In this document: piece after piece, positions 10,521 through 22,359 of the stretch
How the letters are laid out: every line of letters begins with the position of its first letter
How positions within the stretch are numbered: position 1 is the first letter of the stretch
Source of the DNA: Umbelopsis ramanniana AG
Lineage: Eukaryota; Mucoromycota; Umbelopsidomycetes; Umbelopsidales; Umbelopsidaceae
Assembly: GCF_025399195.1 (NCBI RefSeq)
Contig: NW_026252098.1
Location: 186,001-250,000 of the forward strand
DNA: 64,000 bases
Reading direction: 5' to 3'
Made by a program: the position numbers and the translations under genes
Notes under the pieces: generated by a model
The model's input: only the letters and a program-made list of their open reading frames with translations
What the model was told of the DNA's origin: nothing
The model's database searches: none

Positions 10521-12810
10521 ATGGCAGACCCTGCGACACAATTGATGAATTCTGGAGATACAGCCTGGGTTATGGTTTGTGCACCTTCATGATGATGCCG
10601 TTCTCATGTCTAACATCGTACCCCGTTCTAATTGTTTTTCCGGCGCCTGCATCCAGATGTGCACAGTACTTGTTTTCATCATGGTAATGGATTGAGCAAC
10701 CTCTCAGCTGTTGATACAACGTTTCTTGTTATACTGACTTTACGATATTTTCTTCAGTGCCCGGGACTTGGTTTTTTCTATGCTGGTTTAGCTAGAGCAA
10801 AAAATGCCTTGTCACTTATGTATCTCACCGTGCTAGCAGTCGCAGTTGTCTCCTTCCAGGTATTAACTCACTGACATATCCGCTGATACTCACCCAGAAC
10901 GAACATTAATCATACCGCCTCTTTCCTTCCATGCAGTGGTACTTGATTGGATATTCACTCACGTTTTCTGAAACGGGAGGACCGTTTATTGGCGACACAG
11001 GTAAAGGAAAAAAAAATCGATCTATCACATGGAATGACCAACAAAGTCAAGTCTCACCATACATGTCATAGCCCACTTCTTATTGAGAGGCGTTGGAATA
11101 GCACCGCATGTTACCGCCCAAACTATACCAGCTGGCTGCTTCATGATCTTTCAAATGATGTTTGCCTGCCTTACTCCTGGTACGTCTATCTATCCCGCCG
11201 AGTTTTGACGAATTGGCTTTTTGTGACTGACCTTTTATTTTTTGGACTCCATCTAAAACACAGCCCTTGCCTTCGGCTCCGCTGCTGAACGTATGTCGGT
11301 AAGTAGAGTATATGATAGCTTTATCACCCTTGTACACAGCTCATGAAAATATATTATGTATTTAGCTTGGACCTGCAATCGTTTTCCTCTTCGTATGGTC
11401 AACTTTGGTATATGGTGAGTGATGGTTTCCGCCTATCATATTACGGTTTCCTTTTTCGACCTTATCTGAACGTTTTACTTTTTTGACTATCGCGATTAGA
11501 TGTGATCACATATTGGGTGTGGGCTGGCAATGGATGGCTTGCAACCCTCGGCGTTATGGACTTTGCTGGGTACGTATGCTGAATCATGGGCAGATAACCC
11601 GATTTGCAACGACAACTGACTTTCTCACGACGTACAGTGGCACCCCTGTACATATTTCTTCTGGTTTAGCGGCTGTAGCGTATGCTATGGTGGTCGGCAA
11701 ACGACGAGACTACGACGAAAACGCTAATACGCCTCACAATGTATCGTTTGTTTTCTTGGGACTCGCCATGATGTGGTTTGGATGGTTCGGCTTTAACGCA
11801 GGCAGCGCTTTGGCAGCAAACGCACGCTCAGTTCAATCACTCATCGGAACACATTTGTCAGGATGTGTAGCGGCCATTGTTTGGGTATTAATGGACTATC
11901 GCCTTACCAAAAAGTGGAGTATGATCGGTTTATGTACTGGAGCTGTAGCTGGACTCGCGACTATTACACCAGGTTCTGGATTTGTATCAAGCAGTAGCGC
12001 CTTGGCTTTTGGTGCTATTGGAGCCATCGTCTGTAATTTGGCTGTTCAGTATAAGCACAAATACCACTTTGATGATGCATTGGACGTATTTGCTGGTACG
12101 TAACTTTATTTTACCAGTATGCAATACGAAACTCAACGTCCAACAACTGATCTTTTTTGGTCTATATAGTACATTATATTGGAGGACTTGTCGGCCTCGT
12201 TTTGACCGGTATCTTTGCTCAGCAAAAAGTCATCGCTCTCTCTTATAACGAAGGGGACACTGTTCCTCTTGGTGGCTGGTTGGATGGAAATTTCATCCAA
12301 GTCCCTATTCAGTTGGCTGCAATCGTAACGGTCTCTGTTTGGTCATTTGTGGTTACTTACATCATCCTCGTCGTTATCAACAAAATCCCATTCCTTCGAT
12401 TGCGATTGAATGACGAAGCTGAGATGATGGGAGTCGATTGGTCTGAAATGGGTGAACGAGCATATGCCTATTTACCTATGACCGAAAGCGGTGAATTTAT
12501 CACGCCCAATGGTAATAGTACCAGTGCAGACGTTGCCCAGGGAGTTGTTGTGAAGCGTGTTCCCGACATCATTGAACAGCCAGCAGAAGCAGGCGGTGAT
12601 CTTGGAGGTATCAAACTACAAGACATGGATCTGGCTAGTACGCCCAGTTACTTCCAATTGGAAGGAAACCGTAATAATGACCGATCAGCTTCACCTTCTC
12701 CTACCATAAGAACCGACTCAACTCGAAAGGGTTCCAGTGGGATCAACGATGGCGCCTCATCGTCAACTTATTCAAGTAGAAAGCAACAAAAAGCACGAGC
12801 CATAGACTAA
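10521..12810 (+). CDS. Ammonium transporter (AMT/MEP family)
   Basis: Plasma-membrane ammonium uptake channel. Ten exons (10521-10574, 10657-10683, 10758-10859, 10937-11000, 11072-11179, 11264-11298, 11366-11414, 11500-11569, 11638-12095, 12170-12810) give 535 residues. Exon 2 is a 27-base microexon that restores the first transmembrane helix (GDTAWVM joined to MCTVLVFIM, then CPGLGFFYAGLARAKNALS). The two pore histidines appear as GGTPVHISSG and DVFAVHYIGG, matching the twin-His pair of AmtB (His168 and His318). About 11 hydrophobic segments are present. The cytosolic tail of about 130 residues after KIPFLRLRLNDEAEMMG is Ser/Thr-rich and ends with basic residues. A GATA cluster upstream suggests nitrogen control. 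Confidence 0.93.
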
Positions 12811-13850
12811 GCTTCCATTATCTGCAACTTGTAATCAACACGACAAAGAAGATCCCAATCACTAGACTCCATCACATGTGTATCTAGTACCATATCACCC
12901 TGTAGCTTATCCCCTCTTATTTTTTTTTGTCACCCATCGTTCGTCCCACATGCATTCACATTTCTTGACTTTTTGTAAATTGGTAAAATCAGCTTTTTTT
13001 TTTCTCTCGCATTTGATACAATACATTCCTTTTCGACAGTTTCATCCAATGATTTACAAATTGTATTTAAGAAAACGGACCTGCCATGCTTTTAAATTCA
13101 AAATGCCATTATCAACAAAGGTTTCCAAAATACGGTGTCAGGGAAGGTGTCATGAATCCGTCCAAGACATTTTCAGTTGTACCTGGCATATTTTTTACGT
13201 ACATTTCAGAACTACAACGTTCTTTGTCATGTATGATCCTTGGCATCAAAGAGAGAGGAATACAAGATAAAATCGAATCTGTATGCGATTCGTTGACCGA
13301 GTCGTCTGACTTCAGTAATGGATGGTTAAAATAGTATTGACTGTAGAGCCGATTTCAATTGTAGCTAAGATATCTTTGACTCAAGCACCTCCTTCAAAGT
13401 TTGCCAATGCTAATTTCAACTGTGAAAGGACTGTACGTCGATCATACAAAACGTACACAGAGTATCAGCAAATCTTCCAATCAGTAGCAAGTACAATTTG
13501 CTGGCACATCTTCCGTTCACCATCCTATCGTTTGCATGTTTATGCGGTTCCTGATATACCGCATGACTGACGGTCAAGTATACAATTTTACCTTACATGC
13601 AACTAGCTCGAACAAACTGACAGAATCTCAATTTTATAAAACTTTTTTTGTCTTTTGTTTTACAAACTACGTCTTTCTAATTTATTTTCTTTATCATTTC
13701 CTTTCCCAACGAAAGAGTAAAATCAGTCATTCCCTTTCTTTTTCCTAAAACTTTAAGCGGCTCTTCCTTCCACATATACCTCAAGGGCTTACGTTTGTGC
13801 CTTTCATCAATACCGTCATTTTCTTGATTATAAGCACATTATAAACAATT
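12811..13850. other. Intergenic region, 1.04 kb
   Basis: T-rich 3' untranslated sequence of the ammonium transporter on the left and the promoter of the next gene on the right. Two overlapping plus-strand frames at 13086-13570 look weakly protein-like but lack a coherent gene structure (see findings). No RNA gene or repeat recognised. Confidence 0.5.
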
Positions 13851-15434
13851 ATGTCTACCGTCGACCGGGCAGGTGAGTAAAGATTTAATTCATCACCTAG
13901 TAACCATTTCTTTGCACTGACTCAGTTTCTCCACTGCTGTATTTCCACTTTAATATACAGATACCAATAACGCCTCCATGTCCGATATCGATGTTTTTGG
14001 AGAAGATATATTGCGCGCCATTCACCATCGAATGGATGGGAGAACCGCCTCAGATGCTCAAAAGCTTCTCAATGACCTTATAGAAATGCTCAGTGCTGAG
14101 CATAATGAGCTAAATGATATTCCAAAGCGCCAAACCTTGGTCATGAACGATGATGCCCCTCAATCATCTGTCCCACCTACAAGACCGTCGACCTTGAATG
14201 CTCCGTCGATAACTTCTACTTTCATTCCTTCATCTGCTACCCCTATTCCAAGCGCAGAACAAAGCGCTGTCAAAATCGTTGCGGACGCACTGGGACCTAC
14301 ATCTTCCATGGAAAACCCGCTCATTGTGACCCAGACAATCTATGTAACAGCCACCCCATCCAGCATCACCTCCTCAACTACAACAGCTTCTCCAGCTACC
14401 GCCGATGATGAAAGTAAAAGCATGGCTGAGCTCCTGAAAAAATACAACAATGGAGCACACAACTATAGCCTTACGATCATCATCTTGTTGTGCATTTTCG
14501 GCGCGATTCTTGTTATTGGTCTACTGATAGCAGTTCTATGGTGGAGAAAGGATAGACAACGAAGAAAGCAAAGGGCTATTGAGCGAGAAAGGGAAATGGA
14601 AGAGCAAAGCAGAAAACCCCCAGGCGGTTACGCTTACGAACAATTCATGGCGAATAAACACGGTCTGAACGCAAGACAGCCACAAGATTATTTTACTGAA
14701 GCCGGTTATCACACAGATGCAACTTCTCCACCAAACCATTCAACACAACCTTTGGGGGCTCCTTCTCAGTATGAAAATGCTATAAAGTTTAAAGGAAAAG
14801 CGGCCAACTTGCCTGCTATTAACACTGGTTCAGCACAAGTAGAAGATCCTCCAATCTCACCTACATTTGTACCCCTACCCGGTACTCCCATGAAACTTGT
14901 TTCTAGACAACAAGTATTCCAGGATCCACAGCGGCGAAGAGGGGTTGACGCATTAGACTTGGATGCTCAACAAGAATCCAATCAAAAGCACTGGAAATCC
15001 GTCCACTCTGATGGTGGCCCCTCTTCTGTCACAAACTCAAGACCTGCGGGTCAAGCTTCTAGTGACAATGAAGGTAATAGTGCAACGACCGCTTCTTATT
15101 AAACAAATATAAATATCTAATGGGCTCGTACGCCTTTTCATAAATAAAATACTATCCATCACAGCTCAGAAATTAATATACGAATCCAGCGATGACTCGG
15201 ATAACACGATCTCTCCATCGCAAAGTGTTGTAAGCAAGAAGGCTTCAGAGGATCATCGTCGAAAACTTTCATTGATTTCTTTCTTGGTTTCAGAATAGCT
15301 TAAACGCCAATATTAATACACAGAAAATTTCGTCCAAAGCTGGTTCTGATCACAGGACCCAACGTGGAGATGGGCATCAAGAAATATCGGATGTCGCTGC
15401 GGCTAGACGCGTCCTGATGTCGGTAGATATGTAG
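13851..15434 (+). CDS. Single-pass membrane protein of unknown function
   Basis: I do not recognise the family. My model has four exons (13851-13872, 13961-15073, 15165-15229, 15294-15434) and 446 residues. The N-terminal about 150 residues begin with an acidic helical stretch and turn into a Ser/Thr/Pro-rich region (likely O-glycosylated if extracellular). One strong membrane helix follows (SLTIIILLCIFGAILVIGLL, near residue 170), then a basic stop-transfer stretch (WWRKDRQRRKQR) and a long polar tail. There is no cleavable signal peptide. An unspliced reading of exon 2 stops at 15102; the GAAG/GTAATA donor at 15074 and the CACAG acceptor instead extend the tail with acidic ESSDDSDNT and two in-phase exons. 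The shape resembles fungal surface sensors of the Mid2 type, but no specific similarity is claimed. Confidence 0.65.
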
Positions 15435-15921
15435 ACAATTGTTAGGCAGCTGAACGTCTAATATTTTAAATTATTTCTGTGATTTATATCAATGGTTCAC
15501 CAAAGCATTTCTTATTCATTGTATTATCAACCTCTCAATCAAAAAACATCATGTTCCTCTTATCTGAATCCTGTTGAGTTGCACTTATTAAAAATACTCC
15601 TTTTGTCTGAAGCTACCATATAGCATTTACAAAGTAGTAGAGTGCACCTTAAATGCTTCACATAGTTTTTCAACGAATTGCTTTTTTGGAAAAAATATGT
15701 TCTTAATATATTTTTGCCTCCATTCAGATCCCAAACGTATTGCATATCACTCACGGTAACTTTTTTGAAAAGGTACTGAAATCTGACACTTGGCATAGCG
15801 AATATTTTTGGCACCGCCGACTGAAAATTGAAAGTCACACAGCTAATCAAACTTGGCACTCAAAGGGGAACTTTGACTGATCGGACCTTGCTGTGCTTGA
15901 AGAACTGTTACTTGTATACCA
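15435..15921. other. Intergenic region, 487 bp
   Basis: AT-rich spacer between the membrane-protein gene and the carboxypeptidase gene, presumably holding the latter's promoter. A 99-codon minus-strand frame inside it has no recognisable features. Nothing else seen. Confidence 0.5.
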
Positions 15922-18900
15922 ATGAGGCTACTCAGATTAAGCAGCCTGCTATGGTCAATAGCTTCCTTCCACGCTGCAAATCACTTTGTACATGCTGCTG
16001 AAGGTGAGCTATACTTTGATTTACGTTCATATGGTATTTTGTTATATACATTTGTAACTGTATCACTAATGCCTGGAATTGCCTCAATGTAGCTGAAGAC
16101 TATCGCATCAAGGCGTTGCCAGGCATCGCTGATCTCGGTAACATGACACAGTATGCAGGGTAAGTCAGAAATAAAATATAACCTAAATGAGCGTCTGTGA
16201 TTATAACAAAATACCCTTTTTTACTAGACATATAGAGATCTCACCGGAGCACAACGCCAACATATTCTTTTGGCTGCTGAACAGCCAAAACGTCAAGTCA
16301 TCCAACAAGCTAGTAAGAGAGCCATTCAGAGTTGCTGAACGCATCATATATTACGTACAAGGCTAACTTATCACCTCCAGGTCATTTGGCTAAATGGTGG
16401 CCCTGGCTGTTCAAGGTAAACAGGATAAAGACATTCGACCGCACGATAACAATTTCATACAGCTAAAACAATTTTGTTTTCTTTAGCATGGATGGAATGT
16501 TTTTGGAGAATGGACCATATCGCGTCAACCCAGATATGACTGTCGACATTAACCCAGGAGGTTGGCAGGATCATGCCAATATTGTTTTTGGTAAGCATTT
16601 GAAGTTTCCTTCTCATGCGACGCACACTGCTAATCGACATCACACAGTTGACCAGCCAGTGGGAACTGGATTCAGTTTCGCAAATACCGATAGTTATGTG
16701 AAGAACATGACGGAGATGGCAATCAGCTTCAACACTTTCTTAGACTTGTTCTTTGAAGTGTTCCCTGAAAGGACTACCAACGAAGTGAGTCGAAGTGACT
16801 TATCGTATATTGAAGACTTGGTAATACTAACAATATGAAACCAGCTCTACATCGCAGGAGAGAGTTTTGCCGGCACTTATATACCATACATTGCACAACA
16901 TCTATTGCAGCAAAACAAAGCGGCTGGCACAAAAAAGGTGAGTTCTTCAGAAGCGGTGGATACCCATTTACGTTTCTTTTCACTTCTGGTAAATTGGCTT
17001 TGTATCATTTACCGAAGAAATTTCAGTATGATCTAAGAGGACTAGCTATAGGAAATGGATGGATATCGCCATTGCATCAGGTATGAATTCATCCCAAATG
17101 CGCGTTTTTATATCAAGGAAAAATCGCTCACTTTATGAACAGTATGAGGCTTCATACGACTTTGCCTTAAGAGAGAATCTTCTGAAGGGTCAATACAAGG
17201 TATGATTATAAGCATTGGATTGTGAACGCTTGTGTCGTGAGTCAATCTAAATAGCATTCTATCACTAGACGATTGCTAGTGAGCACTTGGAATACTGTAG
17301 AGCATCGTTGGAGAGACAGGAGCTGATCTCAATCGGTGTTTGTGAGCAGATTTTGTCCGACACAATTGACAGCACCACCTACATGTAGGGCATGGTTTTC
17401 AAGCATCTGATATTTGCGAACACACTCGGAATTGTACTTATTGTCATTGCATACCTCAGGGAAGATGATCATTTCTATTGCATTAATCAATATGATATTC
17501 GTATGACAAAGGAGCCCTCCCCACAATGCGGTATAACTTGGCCACATGAACTACACGATGTCACAAAGTATCTGACCGTAAGTAGCATATGCTGGTCAAA
17601 ATCAATTGAATTCAGTGGAAACATATGTTGATTGACCATTGTTAATCAGAGTAAGAGCGTTGTACAAGCAATACACGCTAACAAGCAAATGCTTGGTTGG
17701 ACAGAATGCTCTGGTGCTGTCGGCAGAGCTTTGGATTATGATGAGAGCCAGCCATCGTATTATGTAAGTATATATGTTCAGTATTTTTCTCAGTACCTTA
17801 TGTGCATGTACTAATGTGCACTGGCGAACCGTAGTTGCTCCCTGATATTCTGGAAGAAGTCCCAATCTTGCTATTCAGGTAGGAAAGCGATAAAATACAC
17901 TATGGTGACTATCATTGCATCCTGTCGTTCTTACTCTTATGATTATTAGCGGTGACAAAGATTTAATTTGTAACTCTCTCGGTACCGAGTACCTTATTGG
18001 CAATTTGACATGGGGTGGTGCCAAGGGATTCCAGGTAACGTTAAATAGTCATCGGATGTTGTACTTGGTCACTGGGTACTCATATAAATGTCGTAGGGAT
18101 CTACCGCTCAAGAGTGGCATATAGGAGACAAAATAGCTGGATACAACACCACGGCTCGAAATTTAACATATGTCTTAGTCAAAGATGCATCGCACATGGT
18201 TCCATACGATAAACCTGTTGAAATGTTGGACATGATCAATCGCTTCATTGGCGTCAGCGATGGAACTGTGAAAGATACTCCTAGCTGGGTTGGACCACAG
18301 CCAAACGAGGATAAGGAGATTCCCGCACCATCCTCAGATCCCGTTCAAAGTTCTCCGGAAACAAGCGATGGAGAAGGGGAGGGAGAGGTCAACGAAGATG
18401 AAGATGATGACCCTTGGAGTGAATATTACAACTGGTAAGCACCGAGGCTTATGCATCGTTAGATGAGAATGTTTGCATTAACATACTTGCCATTAGGGGT
18501 ACATCAACTTTGATTGTTGTTATTCTTTTTGCCGGTATTGCCGGGTTCTGTTGGTACCGATCAAGCAGACGTGGAGGTGCACGACTTGGATTAGGTTCTC
18601 GCCCAACGTTCATTAGTAAACTCATTGGCAAGACTGGTTTACGAGGTGGTGGTCCGCGTCTCAAAATACCACAAGACGGAGACGACAGCAATGAATTGTA
18701 AGTTTCTGTTTATGCCTTTCTTTTTTTTTTTTACCGTCAGCTTCATAACTAACATGCATAATAGGGACGAGCTGGTGGTGGAAACTCCCACTCTTTTCGC
18801 GGCTGAAGATTATTCAGACGACGATAGCGGAAACGAACGATATCCCGGACAGTCCTCTCGCGATGGAGCTCGCAAGAATTTACTGCCGAACAAATCCAAT

Positions 18901-18927
18901 TTCTCAATCGATGATGATGAAGACTAG
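15922..18927 (+). CDS. KEX1: KEX1-type serine carboxypeptidase with membrane anchor
   Basis: Late-Golgi carboxypeptidase (peptidase S10) that trims basic residues after Kex2 cleavage. Seventeen small exons sum to 630 residues; intron phases all agree. The order is: signal peptide (residues 1-about 25), substrate site [22 protein letters not shown], nucleophile Ser in [14 protein letters not shown], Asp in SGDKDLICN, His in [10 protein letters not shown], an acidic stretch ([16 protein letters not shown]), one membrane helix ([16 protein letters not shown]) and a cytosolic tail with acidic clusters. Catalytic triad, acidic region and C-terminal anchor separate it from vacuolar carboxypeptidase Y. 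Exon positions include 15922-16003, 16381-16415 (35 bases), 17835-17878 (44 bases) and the last, 18765-18927. The symbol is by family, not by demonstrated orthology. Confidence 0.92.
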
Positions 18928-19436
18928 TAAAATGTATAATATTTTACGATTTTCAAATAGTACATTCCATTTTGTTTTGAATAATAGAGACGCTTTGTTC
19001 ATTTTCCTTGACATCATGTATGACAGACGGGCCATGTCCACTCGGGTAGGGCCATGCTCACTCGGGTAGGAGGGCCATGCTCACCCCGGGTAATGTTTGG
19101 TCATTTTCTGTGTATGAACGTTACCGAGATAGTCAACCCATTTAGCGTGTGGTGCAGCTCATTTATAGCACCTGATGTTATTGCTGCATAGAGATTATCA
19201 CAGACACGCTGTCCATCCAATGGAGTGTGCTGCGGATTTCATCAGCTATCATGCGATTCATGAAACACAGACATCGTCCTAACCGTGTATATGAGGGCCG
19301 GTATTTCTTCACAGCTGTTATTCAGTGTTAATTTATCGGAGCTATCGTCTGTGTGCTGTCGTGGGAAGGATCAAAGCGATAGTTTCGGTGATCACAAAGG
19401 CTTTCGAACTTTTAAACAAGGCTGGCGAAAAAATTG
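18928..19436. other. Intergenic region, 509 bp
   Basis: Contains the carboxypeptidase 3' end, a short GC-rich tandem repeat (19028-19096) and the promoter of the aminotransferase gene. No gene seen. Confidence 0.5.
19028..19096. repeat. Short GC-rich tandem repeat, three imperfect copies
   Basis: A unit close to GGGCCATGCTCACTCGGGTA occurs three times in a row. Copy 1 reads TGTCCACTC in the middle, copy 2 matches the unit, and copy 3 has an extra GGA and reads CACCCCGGGTA. It lies about 100 bp after the carboxypeptidase stop codon, in otherwise AT-rich DNA. Confidence 0.75.
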
Positions 19437-20931
19437 ATGTGGAGCATGTTTCTCGCCTCAGTCTCCGCTAGGAAACCGGCCACTGCAACAACCACTCTGA
19501 TAGGCAAGACATTCACTCGACGTTTCATGGGATCCACAACCAATTTACCTCACCCAAAGAGCTGTGAGTAATTTCCTTTGTAGCATTAGTAATTTTTTTG
19601 TTTCATTCATTCCAACTAATAGTGTGCGTCTCCCGTTCATTCGCGTTTAGTGGTGGTTGAGCAGATAAACCCTTTGGCACCCCCAGCCGAGGCTAAATAC
19701 AGGTTCATAGTCAACCATAACGACCCCAATGAGTTCTATCTTTCGTATCCAAGAGGTAGTTGTCGTCGTGTAACGAACGCTAGTAGATAGCAGAGACTGA
19801 TTTGCATCGACTTTAGGTGCCTACACTGGTGCTCGAACGATTAGCCGAACGTCTGTGGCCGAGCTCAAGCAACATATCTTCAGAACCTCGAACTCGCTGA
19901 GACTGATGTCTTTTTCAAAGGACGAAGAACAGCCTGAGCCGGAATCCGTGGTTCAAGATCTATCTGTGTTCCGAGATGAAAAACAATTTGAAGACCGCAT
20001 CGTTCCTATGCTACGTGCTGGCCTGCAGAAGTATTATGCAGAAGTGGAAGAGGAGGACGGGAAAATTCATGAAACAAAAGTCTCTTTTCTTTGTGGGTAC
20101 AATCTTGATGTATGTGTAGTTGAAGACTGGCTAGTTGTCATTGGGTTCTGTCACTCGTCTAACGTTCCATTTCCGTAGCCACCGCAGGTCTCCTTGGCAG
20201 CACATTTTACCCCGCTAAAATCACCTCCTAGCGGAAGAGTTGCTGTCGATGTTCAAGGATCACCGCGACATCATGCAGCGGCAAAAGATTCACAGTGGGT
20301 TAGGTATGTAATCGATGTAGCGAAACCAGATGGCCAGCTACCCAGCTAAAGCATCCTCTATTCCTTTGTAGAGAACGGCAGACTCTGGAAAAGAAAAAGT
20401 CTCCCAATGCCAATGAAGTGCTATTGACGGATCATGATGGACACGTCTATGAAGGAATGGCGTCCAACTTCTTTGCTGTCATCAATGAAAATGGGTCGCC
20501 GACATTGGTAACAGCGTCACTGGATTGTGTCTTACTAGGAACAATCATGAAAATGGTCCTGCGTGTATGCGAAGAGCGCAGCATTCCCGTAAAATGGATG
20601 TTCCCGAGCCTGAAAGATGCATCCGATGGCAAGTGGGAGGGCTGCTTTATCAGTAGTAAGTTGTAGTTAGAGTTATCCTCTCATCAAAAATGTACATGTA
20701 TGCTAATGCACTGTTCTAGGCACCTCAAGATTGGTATTGCCAATTGAGACCATACAGTTCAATGATGAAAGGTAAGTGATATGATACGATGATTTATTTA
20801 ACAAAGTGCGCATTATTGAACAGGTTTGTTATAGACCAAATATACAGTTTCCTTCTGTTTCAGAAACGGTTGAAATAATACGGAAAGATGTTCAAAAAGA
20901 ACTGCTCAAAACGGCATACAAGATTCTCTAG
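19437..20931 (+). CDS. Class IV PLP aminotransferase (BCAT/D-amino-acid-transaminase-like)
   Basis: Fold-type IV PLP enzyme. Seven exons (19437-19563, 19651-19755, 19817-20109, 20179-20303, 20372-20655, 20720-20771, 20835-20931) give 360 residues. HHAAAKDSQWVRER carries the likely PLP lysine, DGHVYEGMASNFFAV the Glu-Gly-x-x-Ser-Asn motif of the cofactor pocket, and ISSTSRLVLP the phosphate-binding region. The closest pattern I know is the plant and fungal group annotated as D-aminoacid aminotransferase-like or class IV aminotransferase, not classic BAT1; substrate is therefore open. Two in-frame ATGs (19437, 19446) precede a basic, Ser/Thr-rich N-terminus, suggesting a mitochondrial presequence. 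Convergent with the DUF1769 gene, with only 30 bp between the stop codons. Confidence 0.85.
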
Positions 20932-20961
20932 ATGAGCACTTGCAGAAGCAAATCTACGTTT

Positions 20962-21902
20962 CTAGTCAATATCAGTGTCTATAGGTTGACTGTCTTCCGC
21001 TTTGTTATCGTCCGTTTCTTGTTCATCTACTAGAGTGAATTCAATTATAAAGAATGTAGCACTATCGTCTCTCATTTTTGCAATGAATCGTAGAGGCTAT
21101 TAGAAAGAGTTGATCAATAACAGTTGTACATTGGTGTTTGTTTCATCAGCTTTAACGTACTTGACCGTCCCAGTATTTTAGTACTTGTATCTCAAAGCCT
21201 GGTATATGAATAGCACACTGAGAGGGAACATCTTTTAGTTTTCAATATGGAGCTCCGGACTTTCATAAGCCTTACCTTGTCAAAATCCAAATACTCATTG
21301 TAAAAGTCCATGGAAAACACCATGTCAGGTGTAATTTCGAAACTCTTCCTCTTATGTTGATCGCATAGCGCCTTACGCCTTTGTCCAGCTCCAATATCAA
21401 ATATGGATGGATCTTCTTCTATCCGTTCGCCAGAAGGGGATGGCCATGGTGGAAGAGTATCAGGTTTAACTTGGACGTTGAGTGTGTTCATAGTGACGAC
21501 CAATGGACTAAAGGCTGTGGGCTTATCGGCGTATAAATCTAACTCTATCGCTGGATCAAACCATTTTGCAAAGTTCATGGCGATGGAAGACCCTGTTGGT
21601 AACCGCAAGGGAGCGTCGAAAGTGTTGCCAAATACGATATCGTCGGCCGTGGCGGGAGTCAAAAATCGCCCTTGAATCTGTATGGAAAACTTGTCCGGAT
21701 GTTCATCGAAATACTTTGAGGACGGAGCAGCTGCTTTGTTCACGCCTGTGTACTCGCGGACCCTTACCACACCACGCCCTTTGAATGAGTCGGAATTCAA
21801 CTCAAATGGGTTGGCGTCGTCGTTTACCACTACCTTTTGCATAGTCTCTATGCTTGTGCCTGCACGCACTTGCAGTCTTGGATGTCGGAAAGAGTGCACC
21901 AT
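20962..21902 (-). CDS. DUF1769 (UPF0590-like) fungal protein
   Basis: Conserved fungal protein of unknown function. Three exons (21902-21276, 21217-21161, 21096-20962) give 272 residues. Family-like segments are FSIQIQGRFLTP, TGSSIAMNFAKWFDPAIELDLY, VFSMDFYNEYLDFDK and, in the two small 3' exons, CAIHIPGFEIQVLKYWDGQ joined to PLRFIAKMRDD. The YWDGQPLR join is what shows the small exons are real: an unspliced reading runs past 21276 into unrelated sequence. No signal peptide or membrane segment. The tail is acidic. Family call rests on remembered motif pattern; molecular function is unknown. Confidence 0.75.
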
Positions 21903-22359
21903 TTTGTTTGGTCAATGTCTTAAAATCAAGAAAGAAAAAAAAAGCTATGATTCGGCTGATTTATTTGTTGGACATATACGAGCTGTTGACGTATGTCATT
22001 GGTCATTGACCACGACTTTATCCTGAGTTAAAAAAAGGTTAATTATGATGGTCAGTGCTTTTTAGCCGTATATTGACTTGCAGCAGGGCCCTTTTCCGTG
22101 AACCTTTCGCCAACACCTCTGTTTCGACTTGGCTAAAAGGTGTGACCCCCCACTGAATCTAAAAATTGCCTTCAAGCTGACTTTTGGCACCAAAATGGCT
22201 CAATCCTCATCTCCGCCTGTGCAACACAACACAAGTGCTTTTTTTATTTGATCCTGTTTGTTGGTCATAGAACCTCTTTCCTCTTCTTCCGTCTATTGGC
22301 ACAACCATTCATCTCGTCTCTTATATTCCTCTCAAGAGCGACCTCGTACATCATAAAAC
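21903..22359. other. Divergent promoter between the DUF1769 gene and the CSC1-like gene
   Basis: 457 bp with no gene. The 120 bp before the CSC1-like ATG are pyrimidine-rich (CTCTTTCCTCTTCTTCC), common in fungal core promoters. No clear TATA box. Confidence 0.5.

Noticed and set aside
13978..15102. Single-exon model of the unknown membrane protein ending at 15102.
   Set aside because: Downstream exons join in phase with good splice sites, and a 22-base first exon at 13851 supplies an earlier ATG. The unspliced form may still exist as an isoform.
15560..15859. 99-codon minus-strand frame before the carboxypeptidase gene.
   Set aside because: No domain, no conserved pattern and no splice partners; lies in a promoter-like AT-rich spacer.
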